Source of the DNA: Gonocerus acuteangulatus | Lineage: Eukaryota; Arthropoda; Insecta; Hemiptera; Coreidae | Direction of reading: 5' to 3' | Length of the DNA stretch: 64,000 bases | Assembly: GCA_946811695.1 (NCBI GenBank) | Contig: OX328130.1 | Span: forward strand, 71,953,232-72,017,231 | Shown: in pieces, positions 63,633-64,000 of the stretch | How positions within the stretch are numbered: the first letter of the stretch is position 1 | Layout: the number at the start of each line of letters is the position of its first letter | The notes under the pieces: generated by a model | The model's input: the letters and a program-made list of their open reading frames with translations, nothing else | Databases searched by the model: none | Told to the model about the DNA's origin: nothing | Translations under genes and position numbers: made by a program

Positions 63633-63781
63633 TCCTGTCTTGTCATCAAATACGAATGTGTCAAGTGTGAATGTCCAATACGTAGTCTAGTAAGCACGAC
63701 TTCTTCACGCCTCGAGTTCCTAATACTGGAACTCCAGGCTCCTATTTTTGAAATCAGCATTGAGCCATTAAGCACTTTCAA
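56966..63781 (-). CDS. LINE C-terminal region leading into tandem zinc knuckles
   Basis: Open frame of about 2,270 codons that starts near a TTG after an in-frame TGA and ends at the TAG at 56966. The first about 50 residues are not repeated: KIGAWSSSIRNSRREEVVLT followed by RLRIGHSHLTHSYLM is the region that normally joins RNase H to the knuckle in I/Nimb-like LINEs. Then come 57 knuckle units. About 15 units have Ser, and one has Gly, for the last zinc ligand, and one has Phe for the first Cys pair member (KPIF near 60344). The upstream LINE domains are missing, so no proper start codon is present. Confidence 0.6.
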   Translation of the reverse strand: MKVLNGSMLISKIGAWSSSIRNSRREEVVLTRLRIGHSHLTHSYLMTRQDKPICTLCNVPLTIKHILTDCREREDIHLPTDLHELLKQDKPICTLCNVPLTIKHILTDCREREDIHLPTDLHELLKQDKPICTLCNVPLTIKHLLTDCREREDIDLPTDLHELLKQDKPICTLCNVPLTIKHILTDCREREDIDLPTDLHELLKQDKPICTLCNVPLTIKHLLTDCRERQDIDLPTDLRELLKQDKPICTLCNVPLTIKHILTDCREREDIDLPTDLHELLKQDKPICTLCNVPLTIKHILTDSREREDIDLPTDLRELLKQDKPICTLCNVPLTIKHLLTDCRERLDIDLTTDLQELLKQDKPICTLCNVPLTIKHLLTDCREREDIDLPTDLHELLKQDKPICTLCNVPLTIKHLLTDCRERLDIDLPTDLQELLKQDKPICTLCNVPLTIKHLLTDCREREDIHLPTDLHELLKQDKPICTLCNVPLTIKHLLTDCRERQDIDLPTDLHELLKQDKPICTLCNVPLTIKHLLTDSREREDIHLPTDLHELLKQDKPICTLCNVPLTIKHLLTDCREREDIHLPTDLHELLKQDKPICTLCNVPLTIKHLLTDCREREDIHLPTDLHELLKQDKPICTLCNVPLTIKHLLTDSREREDIHLPTDLHELLKQDKPICTLCNVPLTIKHLLTDCREREDIHLPTDLHELLKQDKPICTLCNVPLTIKHLLTDSREREDIHLPTDLHELLKQDKPICTLCNVPLTIKHLLTDGREREDIHLPTDLHELLKQDKPICTLCNVPLTIKHLLTDCREREDIHLPTDLHELLKQDKPICTLCNVPLTIKHILTDCRERQDIDLPTHLHELLKQDKPICTLCNVPLTIKHLLTDSREREDIHLPTDLHELLKQDKPICTLCNVPLTIKHLLTDSREREDIHLSTDLHELLKQDKPICTLCNVPLTIKHILTDCRERQDIHLPTDLHELLKQDKPICTLCNVPLTIKHLLTDSREREDIHLSTDLHELLKQDKPICTLCNVPLTIKHLLTDCREREDIHLPTDLHELLKQDKPICTLCNVPLTIKHLLTDCREREDIHLPTDLHELLKQDKPICTLCNVPLTIKHILTDCRERQDIDLPTHLHELLKQDKPIFTLCNVPLTIKHLLTDSREREDIHLPTDLHELLKQDKPICTLCNVPLTIKHLLTDSREREDIHLPTDLHELLKQDKPICTLCNVPLTIKHLLTDCREREDIHLPTDLHELLKQDKPICTLCNVPLTIKHILTDCRERQDIDLPTHLHELLKQDKPICTLCNVPLTIKHLLTDSREREDIHLPTDLHELLKQDKPICTLCNVPLTIKHLLTDSREREDIHLSTDLHELLKQDKPICTLCNVPLTIKHILTDCRERQDIHLPTDLHELLKQDKPICTLCNVPLTIKHLLTDSREREDIHLSTDLHELLKQDKPVCTLCNVPLTIKHILTDCRERQDIHLPTDLHELLKQDKPICTLCNVPLTIKHILTDSRERQDIHLPTDLHELLKQDKPICTLCNVPLTIKHILTDSREREDIDLPTDLPELLKQDKPICTLCNVPLTIKHILTDSRERQDIHLPTDLHELLKQDKPICTLCNVPLTIKHILTDCREREDIHLPTDLHELLKQDKPICTLCNVPLTIKHLLTDCRERQDIHLPTDLHELLKQDKPICTLCNVPLTIKHILTDCREREDIHLPTDLHELLKKDKPICTLCNVPLTIKHILTDCREREDIHLPTDLRELLKQDKPICTLCNVPLTIKHILTDCREREDIHLPTDLHELLKQDKPICTLCNVPLTIKHILTDCREREDIHLPTDLRELLKQDKPICTLCNVPLTIKHILTDCREREDIHLPTDLHELLKQDKPICTLCNVPLTIKHILTDCREREDIHLPTDLHELLKQDKPICTLCNVPLTIKHLLTDCRERQDIHLPTDLHELLKQDKPICTLCNIPLTIKHILTDCRERQDIHLPTDLHELLKQDKPICTLCNVPLTIKHILTDCREREDIHLPTDLHELLKQDKPICTLCNVPLTIKHILTDCRERQDIHLPTDLHELLKQDKPICTLCNVPLTIKHILTDCREREDIHLPTDLHELLKQDKPICTLCNVPLTIKHILTDCREREDIHLPTDLRELLKQDKPICTLCNVPLTIKHILTDCREREDIHLPTDLHELLKQDKPICTLCNVPLTIKHILTDCREREDIHLPTDLHELLKQDKPICTLCNVPLTIKHILTDCREREDIHLPTDLRELLK

Positions 63782-63790
63782 TGTTCACAA

Positions 63791-64000
63791 GTATGTACTT
63801 CAAACCACAAGAACAGTTCAAAAAGTTGATAACAATAAAAAAAAGTCTAGTTAGCGACAAATTTTCGAGAATCACTCCACTTTCAAAAATATTCGGGTCT
63901 TTTTGCGAAGACCACATCCAGTTACTTTTAAAGTAGCAGTAGTGATTTATAACAGTTACTCGTACTCGCTGATAAGCTTACAGGTTCTTTGCTGGTTATC
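63791..64000. other. Flank of the array-bearing LINE, no gene seen
   Basis: Unique sequence. The LINE's 5' truncation point lies near 63790-63850 but I could not place it exactly. Confidence 0.4.

Larger units (their letters stand above)
50940..63790 (-). mobile_element. LINE 3' end containing a 106-unit zinc-knuckle array
   Basis: Minus strand, from right to left: the end of the RNase H-to-C-terminus region of an RNase H-type LINE (63640-63781), the 12.4-kb array, the normal protein C-terminus (51167-51230), a 3' UTR with polyadenine-rich stretches, and an (AAAT)n-like tail (50941-50960). The 3' UTR end (TGAGAGTACACAACAAAGG) matches the truncated LINE at 41762-42418. Reverse transcriptase and endonuclease are absent, so this is a 5'-truncated insertion. 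I could not find a target-site duplication. Confidence 0.8.

Noticed and set aside
50940..63855. Target-site duplication for the array-bearing LINE
   Set aside because: I compared the flanks at 50900-50940 and 63790-63900 and found only weak T- and A-rich similarity, not a convincing direct repeat.

Overview
This window looks like a gene-poor, AT-rich stretch of an invertebrate animal genome. I found no convincing host protein-coding gene, tRNA gene or intact rRNA gene. The evidence for an animal source is the mix of elements: Penelope-like retroelements (PLEs) with a GIY-YIG endonuclease, RNase H-type non-LTR retrotransposons (LINEs), tRNA- and 5S-derived SINEs, Helitron-like non-autonomous elements, foldback/MITE elements, long (TA)n tracts and many minisatellites. 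I cannot name the phylum from sequence alone. The window also holds a 200-base assembly gap at 35666-35865.

Layout. 1-7.1 kb: Helitron-like copies, a repeat family with subterminal inverted repeats (called family B here), a 77-bp x 7 array and an AT-rich foldback with a SINE at its centre. 8.2-13.5 kb: two sister minisatellites (68 bp x 26 and 70 bp x 34) sharing a 20-bp palindromic core, separated by 1.1 kb that holds a foldback. 16.1-21.7 kb: two almost identical PLEs joined head to head and flanked by a single 14-bp target-site duplication (TSD). 22.2-23.4 kb: a third, 5'-truncated copy with its own 12-bp TSD. 24-33 kb: PLE remnants, Helitron-like copies, SINEs in (TA)n and a 57-bp x 10 array. 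34-42.6 kb: family B copies, a 5S-like fragment, and a nest in which a dead LINE reverse transcriptase is interrupted by a family B copy and by a truncated LINE with a 12-bp TSD. 43.4-50.9 kb: a 17-bp minisatellite, MITEs, a 76-bp array built from Helitron-like ends, more PLE remnants and a foldback with 300-bp arms.

50.9-63.8 kb is the most striking part. It is the 3' end of one LINE in which the 39-residue C-terminal CCHC zinc-knuckle segment has expanded into exactly 106 tandem 117-bp units without net indel. The reading frame stays open on the minus strand except at two neighbouring units carrying the same CAG-to-TAG change. The array is bounded by an 8-bp microhomology, and a single-copy homologue of the unit lies at 42.2 kb in the same window.

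A second pattern recurs across unrelated PLE 3' ends (16.2, 21.6, 23.3, 24.1, 26.4, 46.5, 47.4 kb): a hammerhead-ribozyme-like motif. The stems covary between copies, and the stem III sequence is self-complementary (ACGT, ACATGT or ATAT) and followed by the expected cleavage-site base. This suggests ribozymes that work as dimers. All functional statements are inference from sequence.
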